From assembly GCA_947372575.1 (NCBI GenBank), contig CANBUF010000123.1, positions 1-6,456 on the forward strand: a stretch of DNA of 6,456 nt, written 5' to 3'. The DNA is from Alcaligenaceae bacterium. Lineage in GTDB: Bacteria > Pseudomonadota > Gammaproteobacteria > Burkholderiales > Burkholderiaceae. The notes beneath the pieces were generated by a model. It had not been told where the DNA came from, did no database searches, and saw only the letters and a list, made by a program, of their open reading frames with translations. Made by a program: the position numbers and the translations under genes. Shown here one piece after another: positions 1 to 6,341 of this stretch; within the stretch, counting starts at the first letter, position 1; each line of letters starts with the position of its first letter.

Positions 1-548
1 GGCGTGTGCAGCTGACAGATGGTCCGGGTGCGGGTCAGACCATTCGCGTGGCCTACGCTGACCACAATGGCCACCCTTATGTGTCGATTGGCAAATGGCT
101 GGCTGACAAATCCGAATTGCCGCTTGCGCAAACCTCCATGCAAAATATCCGCGAGTGGGCAAAACGCAATCCCAAGCGCGTCCAGGAAATGCTTAACGCC
201 AACCCTGCACTGGTGTTCTTTAAAGAAGAGACCATCACGGATCCAGAGGTCGGTCCCAAGGGTGCCTATGGCGTGCCCCTGATGGGACAACGCTCAATTG
301 CCGTGGATACCTCCTTTGTGCCGCTTGGTACCCCAGTTTTTCTGGCAACGACACAGCCTGCTTCGACACAAGTGATGAACAAGCTCGTCTTTGCGCAGGA
401 TACGGGTACAGCAATCAAGGGCGCTGCACGCGCAGACTTTTACTGGGGGTTCGGCGAGGCGGCTGGAGCAATGGCCGGTCGCATGAAACAGGCCGGTCAA
501 ATGTGGGTCTTGTGGCCTAAAAGTGCGGGGGCACCCTCGGCACGATGA
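1..548 (+). CDS. mltA: Membrane-bound lytic murein transglycosylase A (MltA), 3' part only
   Basis: This is the C-terminal 181 residues of MltA; the 5' end lies outside the window. The reading frame is open from base 3, so the GTG at 6 is an internal valine and not a start. MltA cleaves the MurNAc-GlcNAc bond of peptidoglycan to give 1,6-anhydromuropeptides, normally as an outer-membrane lipoprotein facing the periplasm. The fragment begins in the beta-barrel domain, where NGHPYVSIG (about 66-92) is the family's NGxxYxSIG block. It runs into the 3D (three-Asp) domain: GVPLMGQRSIAVD, then FVPLGTPVF, then AQDTGTAIKG, then RADFYWG. By alignment from memory, the Asp at 399-401 matches E. coli Asp297 and the Asp at 435-437 matches the catalytic Asp308 (mature numbering). 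The protein ends shortly after the usual WVLWPK. Its stop overlaps the next start in ATGA (545-548), which suggests translational coupling. Family assignment is firm; the lipoprotein signal cannot be checked here. Confidence 0.95.
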   Translation, partial: RVQLTDGPGAGQTIRVAYADHNGHPYVSIGKWLADKSELPLAQTSMQNIREWAKRNPKRVQEMLNANPALVFFKEETITDPEVGPKGAYGVPLMGQRSIAVDTSFVPLGTPVFLATTQPASTQVMNKLVFAQDTGTAIKGAARADFYWGFGEAAGAMAGRMKQAGQMWVLWPKSAGAPSAR

Positions 549-1711
549 AAACTTCAATTGTCGTATGTGGAAGCGGGATTGTTGGTCTGGCCGCTGCACT
601 TGCGCTGGCGCGCCGAGGGCAGCAGGTAACCTTGCTCGGGCCGCGTCAGCCCATCGCACCCACGCTCCCGGATAGTTATCACCCTCGTGTCTATGCCATT
701 TCACCAGCGAGCCAGCAATTCCTGGCATCCATCGGTGTCTGGGACTTGTTGCCAGACTCGCGTCTGACGCGAGTCGAGGCAATGGAGATTTTTGGTGATG
801 GCAATGGCCATCTCAATTTAAGCGCCTGGCAAAATGCCTTGCCTGAACTGGCCTGGATCATCGAAGCCAACGAAATCGAACGTGCACTGATACAAGCTGT
901 TCAGATTTATGGCTTGACCTGGATCACAGAAAAGTTCGTCACCTATACGCCAGGCGAGCTCACAACCGATGGCGGCACATTGTTGCAGGCCGATTTGTTT
1001 ATTGCCGCCGATGGCGCGCAATCTCCCTTGCGTGCCGCGGCAGGCTTGACCGTGGATGTACGTCCCTATGGGGCCACCGCGCTTGTTGCACACGTGACGT
1101 CCGCACTGCCTCACCAGGGGGTTGCACTCCAGTGGTTCGGTGCCGATGGTGTCCTGGCACTCCTGCCCATGCCCGATACGCAGGCGGGTCACCAGGTATC
1201 GATGGTGTGGTCGCTCAATACCGTACGTGCCAACGAACTGCTCGCACTCCCCGGACCTGAACAATGTCGCGTTTTGTCTGCACAGCTTGCGCAGGCGAGC
1301 GCAGGGCGTTTGGGCGACTTGAGCTTGTGTAGTGCTGTGCATGGCTTTGCGCTCTCGCTGAACCAGACCCCGATGATTGGAGCAGGGCTTGCCCTGGCAG
1401 GAGATGCTGCCCACAGGCTGCATCCTCTGGCGGGACAAGGACTCAATCTGGGACTGGGAGATGTCCAGGCGCTTGTCGAGGTCATTGCTGGCCGTGAACC
1501 TTTTCGCAGTCCGGGTGATCCAATGGTGTTGAGACGTTATCGCCGCGCGCGTGCTGAGCCTGTTTTGGCCATGCGGTGTGCGACAGACGGTTTGCATCGA
1601 TTGTTTGGTGTCCAGTCCGCCCCCGTTGCCTGGTTACGTAATGCTGGGATGAATCTGGTTGAAAAATTGCCCTTTATCAAGCGGCAACTGATCCAGGGCG
1701 CATCCCGTTAG
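545..1711 (+). CDS. UbiH/UbiF/VisC-family FAD-dependent hydroxylase
   Basis: A 388-residue class A flavoprotein monooxygenase of the ubiquinone-hydroxylase group, which adds hydroxyl groups to the polyprenylated ring during ubiquinone synthesis at the inner membrane. Three family signatures are visible. The dinucleotide fold is at G9-x-G11-x-x-G14. The DG motif is D156-G157-A158, followed by SPLR. The second FAD motif is G286-D287-AAH, P294 and G297-Q-G, followed by the usual NxGxxD. Length is normal for the group, which is about 390-400 residues. The residue at the end of the second beta strand, normally Glu or Asp gripping the FAD ribose, is Gly32 here (TLLG). The start ATG overlaps the mltA stop and I see no good SD, so translation is probably coupled to mltA. 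Motifs cannot tell UbiH, UbiI, UbiF and similar paralogues apart, so I give no symbol and do not assign the ring position. Confidence 0.9.
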   Translation: MKTSIVVCGSGIVGLAAALALARRGQQVTLLGPRQPIAPTLPDSYHPRVYAISPASQQFLASIGVWDLLPDSRLTRVEAMEIFGDGNGHLNLSAWQNALPELAWIIEANEIERALIQAVQIYGLTWITEKFVTYTPGELTTDGGTLLQADLFIAADGAQSPLRAAAGLTVDVRPYGATALVAHVTSALPHQGVALQWFGADGVLALLPMPDTQAGHQVSMVWSLNTVRANELLALPGPEQCRVLSAQLAQASAGRLGDLSLCSAVHGFALSLNQTPMIGAGLALAGDAAHRLHPLAGQGLNLGLGDVQALVEVIAGREPFRSPGDPMVLRRYRRARAEPVLAMRCATDGLHRLFGVQSAPVAWLRNAGMNLVEKLPFIKRQLIQGASR

Positions 1712-1714
1712 GAG
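1710..1714 (+). promoter_or_regulatory. Ribosome binding site of dsbC, overlapping the upstream stop
   Basis: AGGAG lies directly on the TAG stop (1709-1711) of the FAD hydroxylase gene. Two ATG codons follow in tandem at 1717 and 1720. The gap to the first is only 2 bases and to the second 5 bases, so the second is the better start. The overlap of SD and stop makes re-initiation by terminating ribosomes likely. Confidence 0.75.
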
Positions 1715-1719
1715 AAATG

Positions 1720-2505
1720 ATGAAGTCTTATTCAAAATTATTACTGTCGCTGATCCTGTCATGCCTGGCGGGTGGCGCAGTCGCACAAGCAGTCAAGCCA
1801 GAAACAGCCTCAGTCGCGACTGCCACTGCACAAACCACAACAGCTCAACCCACAGCCGCCCAAAGCGCAAAAGCTCAAGCCGTACAAAAGCTTTTTGCTG
1901 AGCGCTTTGATCACCCACCTATTACGGCGGTGCGCCTGACTCCTTATGGTCTGTACGAAGTGCAGCTTGGAATGGACTTGGTCTATACCGATGAAAAAGT
2001 GAGTTTTGTACTGGATGGCACGCTAATCGATGGCGTGACGCGTCGTGACGTGACGCGAGAACGGCAGGATGCACTGGCCAAAATCCCTTTTGATCAATTG
2101 CCGTTTGAGTTGTCTTTCAAGCAGGTGCGTGGAGATGGCACGCGTAAGATCGCCATTTTTGAAGACCCGAACTGCGGCTATTGCAAGCAGCTTCGTCAGT
2201 CCATGGTGGGGATGGATAATGTGACGATTTATACCTTTCCCTATCCTATTCTCTCGCCTGATTCGACGGTCAAGGTGCGTAACATCTGGTGTGCTAAAGA
2301 TCCTGGTGCCACATGGGACGCTTGGATGTTGCAGGGTAAGGTTCCTCCTACGGTTGAGTGCGACGCCCCGACCGACAAGATGGTGGCGCTCGGCCAAAAG
2401 CTGATGGTACGTGGTACGCCTGGGCTGTTTTTTGTAGATGGCAGTCGGGTAGGTGGTGCGATTCCAAAAGAGGAAATTGAAAAGCACCTCCAGCAGGCAA
2501 TGTAG
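1720..2505 (+). CDS. dsbC: Periplasmic protein disulfide isomerase, DsbC family
   Basis: A 261-residue precursor (262 if the ATG at 1717 is used; 1720 is preferred for its SD spacing). DsbC is a V-shaped periplasmic homodimer that shuffles wrong disulfides and is kept reduced by DsbD. Residues 1-22 form a Sec signal peptide: Lys2/Lys6, a Leu/Ile/Ser core, and AVA before the likely cut. Residues 23-54 are an Ala/Thr/Gln-rich linker with a pentapeptide repeat. The dimerisation domain follows (ITAVRLTPYGLYEVQ, then LVYTDEKVSFVLDGTLIDG). The thioredoxin-like domain carries the active site C152-G-Y-C155 after FEDPN, the second structural pair C191 (IWC) and C214 (VEC), and the cis-proline T233-P234 in RGTPGLFF. 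E. coli DsbC has CGYC and a similarly spaced second pair. DsbG is a less likely reading because of the CGYC site and the second cysteine pair. Cys15 in the signal peptide lacks a good lipobox. Confidence 0.93.
   Translation: MKSYSKLLLSLILSCLAGGAVAQAVKPETASVATATAQTTTAQPTAAQSAKAQAVQKLFAERFDHPPITAVRLTPYGLYEVQLGMDLVYTDEKVSFVLDGTLIDGVTRRDVTRERQDALAKIPFDQLPFELSFKQVRGDGTRKIAIFEDPNCGYCKQLRQSMVGMDNVTIYTFPYPILSPDSTVKVRNIWCAKDPGATWDAWMLQGKVPPTVECDAPTDKMVALGQKLMVRGTPGLFFVDGSRVGGAIPKEEIEKHLQQAM
1825..1884 (+). repeat. Degenerate 15-bp tandem repeat (4 units) in the dsbC linker
   Basis: Four successive 15-base units begin at 1825, 1840, 1855 and 1870. They encode TAQTT, TAQPT, AAQSA and KAQAV, so an Ala-Gln pair recurs every five residues (DsbC residues 36-55). 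Units 1 and 2 match at 12 of 15 bases; later units are more diverged (9 and 8 of 15 between neighbours). GCxCAA is kept in all four. It joins the signal peptide to the dimerisation domain and is probably disordered. Confidence 0.7.
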
Positions 2506-2527
2506 TACAACAATAATATTCACCCTT

Positions 2528-2533
2528 GAAGGA
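2528..2533 (+). promoter_or_regulatory. Ribosome binding site deciding the start of the D-2-hydroxyacid dehydrogenase
   Basis: GAAGGA ends 7 bases before the ATG at 2541. It overlaps an in-frame TTG at 2526, which therefore is very unlikely to be the start. The protein from 2541 begins MRIAVLDDY, the usual first beta strand of this family. Confidence 0.75.
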
Positions 2534-2540
2534 TTCAGTC

Positions 2541-3488
2541 ATGCGTATTGCCGTTCTTGATGATTACTTGAAAGTCGCCCCCAGCCTGGCAAATTGGGAG
2601 TCTCTGGGTACGGATGTGAGTTTTTTTTCTGAATTCATTCCCCCTGATACCAGTGCACGGGTGCTGGCACCGTTTGATGTCATCGTGGCCATGCGTGAGC
2701 GTTCGGCATTTCCTGCCAGTCTGATCGAGGCGCTGCCCAATTTAAAGCTGCTAGTCACCACCGGTTTGCGAAACAACTCCATTGATCTTCAGGCTTGTCG
2801 AGACAAGGGCGTGCTGGTGTGTGGCGCGCCTGGCGATCCGTTGAGCAGAGGCGCAACAGCAGAGTTGGCCTGGGCGCTGCTGCTGGCGCTGTTTAAGAAT
2901 ATTCCCAAAGAAGCCGAGAATATGAAACAAGGCCTCTGGCAGACCTCTATGCCGCCGACCCTCGAAGGCAAGCGCTTAGGCTTGCTCGGTGCGGGACACC
3001 TGGGTCAGTGCGTGGGGCGGGTCGGTCATGCGTTTGGCATGGATGTGGTTGCATGGAGCCCAAACCTGACTGAAGAGCGTGCCGAAAAAGCAGGCGTAAA
3101 ACTCGTCACAAAACAAGAGCTTTTTGCCACCTCCGATGCGATCAGTGTGCATCTGGTGTTGAGCGAGCGCACGCGCGGCATTGTCGATGCCGCCAGCATT
3201 GAGTCGATGAAGCCCACTAGCTATCTGATCAACACCTCGCGGGCAGGGCTGATCGATCAGGATGCACTCAAACAGTCTCTCGAGCAGGGAAAGATCGCAG
3301 GAGCGGGCCTCGACGTATTTGATTCCGAGCCGCTTGAGCAGTATGACGGCTGGCGTTATGTGCCTCGCACCGTGCTGACACCGCATCTCGGTTACGCGAC
3401 ACCGGAGAATTTTGCTGTGTTCTACGCCAATGTGGTTGAAGACATCCAGGCCTGGATCAACGGCAATCCGATCAGAGTTATGTCCTGA
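2541..3488 (+). CDS. NAD(P)-dependent D-2-hydroxyacid dehydrogenase family protein
   Basis: A 315-residue cytosolic enzyme of the D-isomer-specific 2-hydroxyacid dehydrogenase family, which interconverts D-2-hydroxyacids and 2-oxoacids; the substrate is unknown. The split catalytic domain (about 1-100 and 290-315) flanks a Rossmann domain with G150-A-G152-H-L-G155. The catalytic triad is present: R234 in NTSRAG, E263 in FDSEP and H282 in TPHLGY. Where most NAD-specific members carry Asp at the end of the second beta strand, this one has Ser173 in AWSPN, so cofactor choice is open. It resembles the group loosely annotated as phosphoglycerate-dehydrogenase-like proteins, but lacks the C-terminal ACT regulatory domain of full-length SerA. 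A run of eight T lies at codons 27-30. It sits 35 bases after dsbC and its stop shares one base with the next start (TGATG), so it belongs to the same transcription unit. Confidence 0.92.
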   Translation: MRIAVLDDYLKVAPSLANWESLGTDVSFFSEFIPPDTSARVLAPFDVIVAMRERSAFPASLIEALPNLKLLVTTGLRNNSIDLQACRDKGVLVCGAPGDPLSRGATAELAWALLLALFKNIPKEAENMKQGLWQTSMPPTLEGKRLGLLGAGHLGQCVGRVGHAFGMDVVAWSPNLTEERAEKAGVKLVTKQELFATSDAISVHLVLSERTRGIVDAASIESMKPTSYLINTSRAGLIDQDALKQSLEQGKIAGAGLDVFDSEPLEQYDGWRYVPRTVLTPHLGYATPENFAVFYANVVEDIQAWINGNPIRVMS

Positions 3489-4555
3489 TGCAATCCGTTC
3501 TTCCGGCCCACCTTGTTGCGCGGTTCCTGCTCGTTCTGTTGCTTGCAACGGGAGTCTACTTTTTCAGTGATTTTCTGGTCCCGGTTCTGGCCGCACTGAT
3601 TATTGGCTTTGCCAGTTGGCCGCTCTATTCCCGTTGGGTCAAGGTCTGTGGAGGACGCACAACGCTTGCGGGTGGGCTCGCACTGCTTTTTATCATTGTC
3701 GTGCTGGTGGTGCCACTTTCGGTTGCGATCTATTACTCCATCAAAGAGGCGAGTAACCTCGTGGCCTGGCTGCTTGCGGCCAACAAGACCGGTGTTGAGG
3801 CGCCAGCCTGGATTGTGGCCTTGCCTGGTGTGGGGGACAGTCTGGGGAGCTACTGGGCTGAGTATTTCGGGCAACCCCATGCGCTAGGGGCGTGGATCGA
3901 AGCGATCAGTGGACAGCATATTGGCAATATTTATCGCACCATTCTCTCTGCGACCGGAAACGCATTCCATGTCGTGTTGACCTTGCTCTTTATGCTGATC
4001 ACGCTGCTTTTTGTCTATAAGGACGGTCACCGGATGGCAGGCCAGCTGGACATTGTTGGTGAGCGGATTTTGCCTTTGCGCTGGCATCGCTTTTCGCGCG
4101 TGGTGCCCGCCACAATTACGGCAACAGTGACCGGGATGGGCTTGATTGCCATGGGTGAGGGCTTGGTGCTGGGAGTCGCCTACTGGATCGCGGGCGTCCC
4201 TTCGCATGTCTTGCTCGGAGTGATCACTGCATTCATGGCGATGATTCCTGGCGGTGCACCACTGTCATTTACGCTGGTTTCAATCTATTTGATAGGTTCT
4301 GGACAGCACATCGCGGGATTCTGCCTGTTTGCCTGGGGAACAATTGAGTTGTTTATTGTCGACAAGACGCTGCGTCCACGCATGGTCGGTGGTCCTGTCA
4401 AACTGCCTTTTTTACCTACGTTTTTTGGTCTGGTCGGGGGCGTCAAGACAATGGGCTTTGTCGGTCTGTTTATTGGCCCCGTCCTGATGGCGCTGATTGT
4501 TGCAATCTGGCGCGAGTGGCTGATTCATGTCAAGGAAAGCAATCCGGTTGACTAA
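3488..4555 (+). CDS. AI-2E/PerM-family inner-membrane transporter
   Basis: A 355-residue polytopic membrane protein of the AI-2E transporter family (PF01594), whose members include E. coli TqsA, PerM, and Na+/H+ antiporter-like proteins. Hydrophobic segments are visible at about 10-27, 28-46, 60-82, 155-177, 207-234, 238-272, 275-292 and 305-340. The stretch 83-150 between the third and fourth is a soluble domain typical of the family. The best signature is near the C terminus: VDKTLRPRMVGG, then LPFLPTFFGLVGG, then GLFIGPVLMAL. Length is normal. The substrate cannot be read from sequence; most members do not transport AI-2. The ATG overlaps the preceding stop by one base with no clear SD, pointing to coupling with the dehydrogenase. 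A link in which the permease moves a substrate or product of that dehydrogenase is possible but is only inference from the overlap. Confidence 0.9.
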   Translation: MQSVLPAHLVARFLLVLLLATGVYFFSDFLVPVLAALIIGFASWPLYSRWVKVCGGRTTLAGGLALLFIIVVLVVPLSVAIYYSIKEASNLVAWLLAANKTGVEAPAWIVALPGVGDSLGSYWAEYFGQPHALGAWIEAISGQHIGNIYRTILSATGNAFHVVLTLLFMLITLLFVYKDGHRMAGQLDIVGERILPLRWHRFSRVVPATITATVTGMGLIAMGEGLVLGVAYWIAGVPSHVLLGVITAFMAMIPGGAPLSFTLVSIYLIGSGQHIAGFCLFAWGTIELFIVDKTLRPRMVGGPVKLPFLPTFFGLVGGVKTMGFVGLFIGPVLMALIVAIWREWLIHVKESNPVD

Positions 4556-4620
4556 CCACGCACGGAGCTGTTGAGTGGCGGGTCTGTTCGTGACGCAGGC
4601 CAGCCAGTGCTGCTGCAAAC
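4556..4620. other. Convergent intergenic gap without a clear terminator
   Basis: These 65 bases separate the permease stop from the DUF4337 stop on the other strand. I find only 4-bp inverted matches (for example CCAC at 4556 with a downstream GTGG) and no T-run on either strand, so no intrinsic terminator is evident. The converging transcripts may overlap or end by Rho. Confidence 0.5.
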
Positions 4621-5154
4621 TTATGACATGCCCAGCATCGCAAATAAGCCAAATCCCACTGCGACCAGACCCAGGCCTCCCGCGAGCCAAGTCAGCAGCG
4701 CGACGCCAGTAATAATGCTGGACGAGGCGAGCACGATGGCCACCTGCAGCATGCCTGAGGAAATTTCGAGATTGTGATATTTATGATTAGCGACCTCACC
4801 GAGTTGTTGCGCGGTTTTTGCGCGCGCTGCCAATTCTTTACGTCCTTCACCCGTTTCTGGTTCGGTATCGTAGCGTTTGACTGCAGTCGTCCATTTGCCT
4901 ATGAGTGCTTGCGCTTTTGGATCCGTCGGTTGCGTGGTCGCCTCCATGGATTCAAGCGCCAGTTCAGTGCTCGTTTTACGGATCGACTTCGCCTGAAAAA
5001 AAGCCCAGAGGTTGGAGGCTTCGACTTGCTTGGTGATGACCTCAGTCTGGTACGCCTTGCTGAGTGTTTCGCTGATTGCCAGGCAAAGCGCCAGGATGGC
5101 AATAATCAATGCTACTTTTTTATTCGACGGATCAATGTGTGCATGTTCTGACAT
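4621..5154 (-). CDS. DUF4337 family membrane protein of unknown function
   Basis: A 177-residue protein matching the DUF4337 pattern. It has a short polar N terminus, one transmembrane segment (about 13-31), a conserved stretch EASNLWAFFQAKSIRKT (46-62), a charged soluble region (about 60-130), and two closing transmembrane segments (about 134-153 and 155-175). Residues 100-125 are rich in Glu, Lys, Arg and Ala and may be helical or coiled. The function of this family is not known. The gene starts 18 bases after the lldD stop on the same strand, with a modest AGGA (5168-5171) 13 bases upstream of the ATG, so it is probably the second gene of an lldD transcript, though weakly translated. The 125-residue open frame on the opposite strand is a shadow of it. 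Confidence 0.82.
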   Translation of the reverse strand: MSEHAHIDPSNKKVALIIAILALCLAISETLSKAYQTEVITKQVEASNLWAFFQAKSIRKTSTELALESMEATTQPTDPKAQALIGKWTTAVKRYDTEPETGEGRKELAARAKTAQQLGEVANHKYHNLEISSGMLQVAIVLASSSIITGVALLTWLAGGLGLVAVGFGLFAMLGMS

Positions 5155-5172
5155 AGTGTGAAATATTTCCTG

Positions 5173-6327
5173 TTAAATCGGATAAGTACCAGGTAACAAG
5201 AGGCTCTTGTCGACGGTTTCGATATCGGTATGGCCGCAGAAGGCCATGGTGAGATCGAGTTCTTTGTGCAAAATTTCGAGTACCTTTGTCACGCCAGGCC
5301 CACCCATGGCGCCTAGGCCGTATAAAAAGGCGCGGCCAATGTAACAACCCTGTGCGCCCAGCGCGCGTGCCTTCAGGACATCCTGACCGCTCCGCACGCC
5401 ACCATCCATGTGGACTTCGATCTGTTTGCCCACTGCATCGACAATGGCGGGCAAAGACTGGATGCTGGAGTTGGCGCCATCCAGCTGACGACCACCGTGA
5501 TTGCTGACGATCAGCGCATCGGCGCCGCTATTGAGCGCCATGCGTGCATCTTCGACATCCTGGATGCCTTTGAGAATCAGTTTGCCACCCCAGAGTTTCT
5601 TGATCCATTCGACGTCACTCCAGTTCAGCGCGGGGTCAAATTGCGAGCTCGTCCATTCGCTGAGCTTGCTCATGTCCGTCACGCCTTTGACATGGCCGAC
5701 AATGTTGCCAAACTGTCTGCGAGGTGTGCCGAGCATACCCATCGCCCAGCGCGGCTTGGTTGCAATGTCGATCAGGTTGGCGAGGGTCATTTTTGGTGGT
5801 GCGCTCAAACCGTTTTTCAGGTCCTTGTGGCGTTGACCGAGGATTTGCAGGTCGAGTGTCAGTACCAGAGCCGAACAGTTTGCCGCTTTGGCGCGCTCAA
5901 TGAGCCTTTCGATAAAGCCGCGATCTTTCATAACATACAGCTGAAACCAGAAAGGATGGCCGTCCGTACCTTTAGAGACATCTTCGATCGAGCAGATGCT
6001 CATGGTCGACAAGGTGAAAGGAATGCCGAAGGCTTTGGCTGCGCGGGCGGCAAGGATTTCGCCATCAGCATGTTGCATGCCTGTCAAACCCGTTGGCGCA
6101 ATGGCGACAGGCATAGCGACCCGCTGGCCAATCATTGAGGTGACGGTCGAGCGGTGTTCCATATTGACCAGGATGCGTTGACGTAGCTTGATCTTCTGGA
6201 AGTCGCTTTCATTCGCCCGGTAAGTGCTTTCAGTCCAGGAGCCAGAGTCCGCGTAGTCATAAAACATGCGAGGCACACGTTTTTTAGCGATGATGCGCAA
6301 GTCTTCAACGTTGGTAATGACGGTCAT
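5173..6327 (-). CDS. lldD: FMN-dependent L-lactate dehydrogenase (LldD family alpha-hydroxyacid oxidase)
   Basis: A 384-residue flavoenzyme that oxidises L-lactate to pyruvate and passes electrons to the respiratory chain, normally as a peripheral inner-membrane protein. The TIM-barrel active site is complete when compared with flavocytochrome b2 and glycolate oxidase: Y25 in FYDYADSGS, Y131 in FQLYVMKDR, D159 in LTLDLQ, K253 in LILKGI, and H277 and R280 in SNHGGRQLDG. The FMN phosphate site follows at MDGGVRSGQD and IGRAFLYGLGAMG. Residues 175-215 form the insert that in LldD-type enzymes is thought to help membrane contact. The chosen ATG at 6327 has GGAGAG 8 bases upstream; an in-frame TTG at 6348 precedes that SD and is rejected. 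Close relatives oxidise mandelate or glycolate, so lactate is the likely but unproven substrate. No lldP permease or lldR regulator is visible. Confidence 0.92.
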   Translation of the reverse strand: MTVITNVEDLRIIAKKRVPRMFYDYADSGSWTESTYRANESDFQKIKLRQRILVNMEHRSTVTSMIGQRVAMPVAIAPTGLTGMQHADGEILAARAAKAFGIPFTLSTMSICSIEDVSKGTDGHPFWFQLYVMKDRGFIERLIERAKAANCSALVLTLDLQILGQRHKDLKNGLSAPPKMTLANLIDIATKPRWAMGMLGTPRRQFGNIVGHVKGVTDMSKLSEWTSSQFDPALNWSDVEWIKKLWGGKLILKGIQDVEDARMALNSGADALIVSNHGGRQLDGANSSIQSLPAIVDAVGKQIEVHMDGGVRSGQDVLKARALGAQGCYIGRAFLYGLGAMGGPGVTKVLEILHKELDLTMAFCGHTDIETVDKSLLLPGTYPI

Positions 6328-6335
6328 GGTCTGTT

Positions 6336-6341
6336 CTCTCC
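6336..6341 (-). promoter_or_regulatory. Ribosome binding site of lldD
   Basis: Read on the minus strand, GGAGAG ends 8 bases before the ATG at 6327. This spacing fixes the start and rules out the in-frame TTG at 6348, which lies upstream of this SD. Confidence 0.75.

Noticed and set aside
294..782. A 162-codon minus-strand open frame across the mltA-hydroxylase joint
   Set aside because: It overlaps two convincing plus-strand genes and has no recognisable domain or SD.
818..1597. A 259-codon open frame on the minus strand opposite the FAD hydroxylase
   Set aside because: The plus-strand frame has all three flavin motifs. The antisense product is rich in Cys, Arg and Gln without recognisable domains.
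1720..1785. DsbC as a lipoprotein through Cys15
   Set aside because: The residues before Cys15 (I-L-S) do not fit a good lipobox, because Leu at -2 is unusual, while AVA before residue 23 is a good signal peptidase I site.
2035..2057. Repeated GTGACGCG within dsbC
   Set aside because: It arises from the codons for Val-Thr-Arg used twice (GVTRRDVTRE) in a conserved region, so coding explains it.
2506..2540. Internal promoter (TAATAT at 2514-2519) between dsbC and the dehydrogenase
   Set aside because: Only four of six bases match the -10 consensus, and no -35 lies at 16-18 bases; the nearest TTGAAA is 31 bases away.
2976..3548. A 190-codon minus-strand open frame opposite the dehydrogenase
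   Set aside because: It is a shadow of the Rossmann and catalytic region on the plus strand, with no motif of its own.
4774..5151. A 125-codon plus-strand open frame opposite the DUF4337 gene
   Set aside because: The minus-strand product has clear transmembrane segments and the DUF4337 conserved stretch; the plus-strand product has neither.
5410..6138. A 242-codon open frame on the plus strand opposite lldD
   Set aside because: It lies entirely antisense to a gene with a complete LldD active site, and its translation shows no family motif. Long antisense frames are common opposite GC-biased codons.
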